Source of the DNA: Aselliscus stoliczkanus | Lineage: Eukaryota; Chordata; Mammalia; Chiroptera; Hipposideridae | DNA length: 64,000 bases | Assembly (NCBI GenBank): GCA_033961575.1 | Contig: CM066732.1 | Span: forward strand, 78,496,187-78,560,186 | Reading direction: 5' to 3' | Part shown: positions 61,067-64,000 of the stretch, piece by piece | Layout of the letters: each line of letters starts with the position of its first letter | Position numbering within the stretch: the stretch's first letter is position 1 | Position numbers and translations under genes: made by a program | The notes under the pieces: model-generated | Databases searched by the model: none | Told to the model about the DNA's origin: nothing | What the model saw: only the letters and a program-made list of their open reading frames with translations

Positions 61067-61535
61067 CTCCTTCCCATCTTTTATACTGTTTCCTCTCCCT
61101 CGAGCACTTACTACAACTACTAGGCATTTGCAGTATGCATGATTCAGTAGTCCATGTAGGCTCAAATTTAAATCATTAGCCACTAATATTACTGTCAACA
61201 GTTATCACAACTCTTTTAATACAAATAAGAAGATGATTTTTTTGTTCCCTTTGAAGTTTCTTCTTATAATGAGTCTGTCATCCATCCCATAGAACACATC
61301 CAAGGCGTTGCTAATTAGCATTCAGAAAGAGGACATCCTTGCTTGTATTGGTCTGCCTCCATGAATTTTCTAAAAGGATGGCCCTTTCCAAGTATAAAAC
61401 ATTTCATTTCACTCTCAACATGACCTAGAGAAATGCAAAGTTGATATAAAAGCCCTTTCTAACTCACATTTCAGCACACCAATCCCCCAAAAAAACTCTT
61501 TTAAGTAGTTTCTAAAAAATACCATACATTTAGAT
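61067..61535. other. NUBPL intron 7, unassigned part
   Basis: A diverged old-L1-like block near 61250-61420; otherwise nothing recognised. Confidence 0.35.
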
Positions 61536-61645
61536 GGAGCTTTTGAATTCATCATCTCATTTGATCCTTATATCTGTGGGATAGGAAGGTGTTCCACAGG
61601 TAAGACTAAAGAGTCAGAGAGGCAGTTAGCACCTCGCTAACAGCC
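61536..61645 (-). mobile_element. MIR fragment
   Basis: CATCATCTCATTTGATCCTT start, then ACTAAAGAGTCAGAGAGGCA in reverse MIR order. Confidence 0.55.
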
Positions 61646-62215
61646 CTGCAAGTAAATAAGAGAATTTCTTATTATTTTCTTGCAATGGAGTACTGCTAGT
61701 GATTCTCACTAGTACTTTAATACAGAGCCTGCATGAAACCAAATAGCAAGTGCCCACATGCATAATATATCTCAGACACCAAAACAACATTAATATTAAG
61801 TGGTATCAACTGACCACAAGGATATATATAATATATAGTACAGGAAAAAGAAGAGCAGCATAAATAAATCTAAAATAAATGTATTTTTCCTCTCAAAGGA
61901 AGAGTAAAGTAAAATGTGTTTTTAATAAATGCTTTCCTTAATTTATACATAGAAAAAACACCAAGGTAAAAGCAGTCAGGGTTGGAGAGATCATAGGACT
62001 GAGTTAGCAGGATGGTAAGAAAGAGAAAGTGGCACAAACCTGTTCACATAAACAGTGATAATAGCCAACTAGCTTTGCCATTTAATCAATCAAAATTAAC
62101 TGCATAACCCATTGCCCAAGGTACTAAGAAATACTATGATAATTAGAAAAAATTCTTGCATTCAAAAGCAGCTTCCCAACAGCCTAGTTGGGAAGATAAT
62201 ACAGATACACAGATA
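61646..62215. other. NUBPL intron 7, unassigned part
   Basis: Nothing recognised. Confidence 0.4.
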
Positions 62216-62660
62216 AAACACGCATCATTGATTCAACATTTCCTGAGTGGTTACCGTAAGATACTGAGTTTGGCACTGTGAGGAATATAAAAATGAATGA
62301 ACCAGAGACTCAGCCCTCATCCAGGGAACAATCTGATACAAAAGCTGGCCCAGTCATGCAGGCTTTGAATGGAGAACACGAGAAGGTCCAAATAAAATGC
62401 TATATGAATTCCAAGCAGAGAGAAATGCATCCTCGCTGGGGGTTTAGGGAAGATGACAAGGAGTAAACATTTGAAACAAAGGGTATGCAGGATTTGGGCA
62501 CCTACTGATTGGGGCGGAAAGATATTCTAAGTGAGGGTCTGCAGTATGTAAAGACTGACTTTGGAAAGTAAAGGGAAGAGAGAGAGGCCAGCGAATACGT
62601 AAGGATTTTGGGGAGGGAGCCCAGGGTATGTGAAAGAGTTTAGGGAGAAGGATGGGGAAG
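62216..62660 (+). mobile_element. L2 LINE fragment
   Basis: TTCAACATTTCCTGAGTGGT, AGGAATATAAAAATGAATGA and the later TTAGGGAAGATGACAAGGAG block. Confidence 0.72.
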
Positions 62661-63595
62661 TCAAGTCACAGGGGGACTCAAAAGGGAGTCTCAATAGCTT
62701 ATGTGGTTTATAGTATACGGGACATAAGAAAAGGTACAACACAGAGTATCAACAAGAGTTCTGAAGTCCATGATAAGAGGAAAGGGAAATTAAGTTTATA
62801 ATTAGAGAGCAGATAATTCAGTTAGGCCTAGAAAGGCAAACATGATTCTGACAGGCTGTTCCAGATTGTATAAATTGATGAAAGCCATGATTCAAACCAG
62901 GCGAGCAGCTCTTTAGTTAATGTCCTTCCCTGTGAGTCCTAGGAGCTGGCCTCATTTGGGTATTTCCGTATATGTTAGCTCTGAAATGACCCTGGCCTCA
63001 ATAAAGCCAAATATCAGGAACTAAACCTTTGACAAATGCACACACAGACACGATCACATGTGCCTCCCTCCAACTCCCCCTCACATCTTTTTAAATAGTG
63101 TACTATCTTTTGCTATTTTTTTCTAATTATAAAATTAATACATGGCTCACTGTAGGAAATCTAGTCTTTTCATTGTTATTAATTTTAATATTGACACAAT
63201 AACCGATAGTCTGCAATTCTATCCTGCGAGTTGGGGTGCCTGGAACTCAGCCAAATGCCAAGACCAGTATAATCAGCCCCAAAATAATAATGATTTTTCC
63301 AAGTATCATTTGGGGCTCTACTCTGAAAGGTCAAAGGAGATTGCTTCTAGACTGCCTCCAGACCTTCTAAAAGCAATCTTTCAAGAGTCAAAAAAAACAC
63401 GAATAAAACACCAATATAGTAAACACCAATATAGGCCATTGGTTGGATACTCATCATATAGGGGTGCATAGGTTTTGGTAAATTCACAGACAAATTTATT
63501 TTTATCAGAGATCACCTAGATTAGAATAATTTCAACCTAAATGGGTTTAAATGGACTAGAACTAAACTCAGAAAACCACTGTGTCATACATTGTT
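62661..63595. other. NUBPL intron 7, unassigned part
   Basis: No gene; contains a short ACACCAATATAG direct repeat near 63400-63435. Confidence 0.4.
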
Positions 63596-63790
63596 GGATT
63601 TTGTATGAGGGCTGTTTGATGTAGAGGTTAAAAGCATGAGCTTTAAACTCAATCAGAACTGATACCAACCTCAGCTATGACCCACTGCACCTGTGTGACC
63701 TTGGGAAAATGACCCTTCAAAGATTTAAGAAAATAGGGATAATATAACACCTGTGATAATTAAATACAAAATTAATATATGGAAGACTGT
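63596..63790 (+). mobile_element. MIR SINE
   Basis: GTAGAGGTTAAAAGCATGAG, then CTGTGTGACCTTGGGAAAAT, as in MIR. Confidence 0.82.
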
Positions 63791-64000
63791 CATTCAATGG
63801 CAGTTTTTTAGTAACAGGCAATCATTATGGTGTCCATTTATACAGAAATCTATTGTCCTTAAAGAATTAGTAGTTTCTATTTACTTTTTTAAAATTATAA
63901 AACTACGTATGTTCATTATAGCAAATTTCAAAAATACTGATAAACAATAATTTTATTTCTATAGTCCAGAAATAACTGTTTGTGTATTTTCAAAAGCATC
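63791..64000. other. Window edge, unassigned
   Basis: AT-rich; nothing recognised. Confidence 0.4.

Noticed and set aside
51442..64000. Search for NUBPL exon 7 (VVDMPPGTGDVQL region)
   Set aside because: No reverse-strand match to this highly conserved block was seen, so exon 7 is taken to lie outside the window.

Overview
The window is nuclear DNA from a placental mammal, almost certainly a bat and probably a rhinolophoid (horseshoe or leaf-nosed bat group). It has large introns with GT/AG splice sites, ancient MIR, L2 and L1M fossils shared by placental mammals, Laurasiatherian-type LINE-1 3' ends, and about 21 copies of tRNA-derived SINEs. The SINEs have a GGGCCGGCC...GGTTCGGGTCCCACAT head and, in many copies, an AATAAAATCTTT tail. 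No Alu, B1/B2 or carnivore/ruminant SINEs were seen. The species call rests on my memory of bat SINEs and was not searched.

One protein-coding gene is present: the 3' part of NUBPL (IND1), a mitochondrial P-loop NTPase-family factor that delivers iron-sulfur clusters to respiratory complex I. It lies on the minus strand. Four coding exons, equivalent to human exons 8-11, are found at 51441-51356, 33626-33506, 28950-28868 and 17893-17831. Each has a canonical donor and/or acceptor, and their phases fit together (86, 121, 83 and 63 nt). They encode the last ~117 residues, including the CPKC cluster-binding motif and the stop codon. A candidate AATAAA lies about 170 nt past the stop. Exon 7 was not found, so 51442-64000 is read as part of intron 7. 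Positions 1 to ~17630 lie downstream of the gene and hold no recognisable exon.

Layout: 1-4130 is old L1 and unassigned sequence. 4130-7045 is a half-L1 (HAL1-type) element with a 5'UTR and ORF1 but no ORF2. 7800-9413 is an L1M fossil with two SINEs. 9426-12740 is a SINE plus a minus-strand HAL1. 12741-14960 is another L1M with an unusual four-unit SINE and a small retrocopy. 15-17.6 kb is mostly unique, with a G-quadruplex motif and a MIR. Intron 10 carries an L1 with a mariner-like MITE and SINE nested inside, then a third HAL1. Intron 9 is rich in SINEs. Intron 8 is a mosaic of L2, MIR, L1M and SINEs. Intron 7 is mostly low-repeat, AT-rich sequence.

The most informative signals outside the gene are in the mobile elements. 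The SINEs share interchangeable heads, bodies and tails, and one copy looks intermediate between two head types. Two HAL1 copies appear to share one ORF2 deletion junction, suggesting a propagating non-autonomous family rather than independent deletions. Two SINE copies carry perfect matches to the CTCF core motif.
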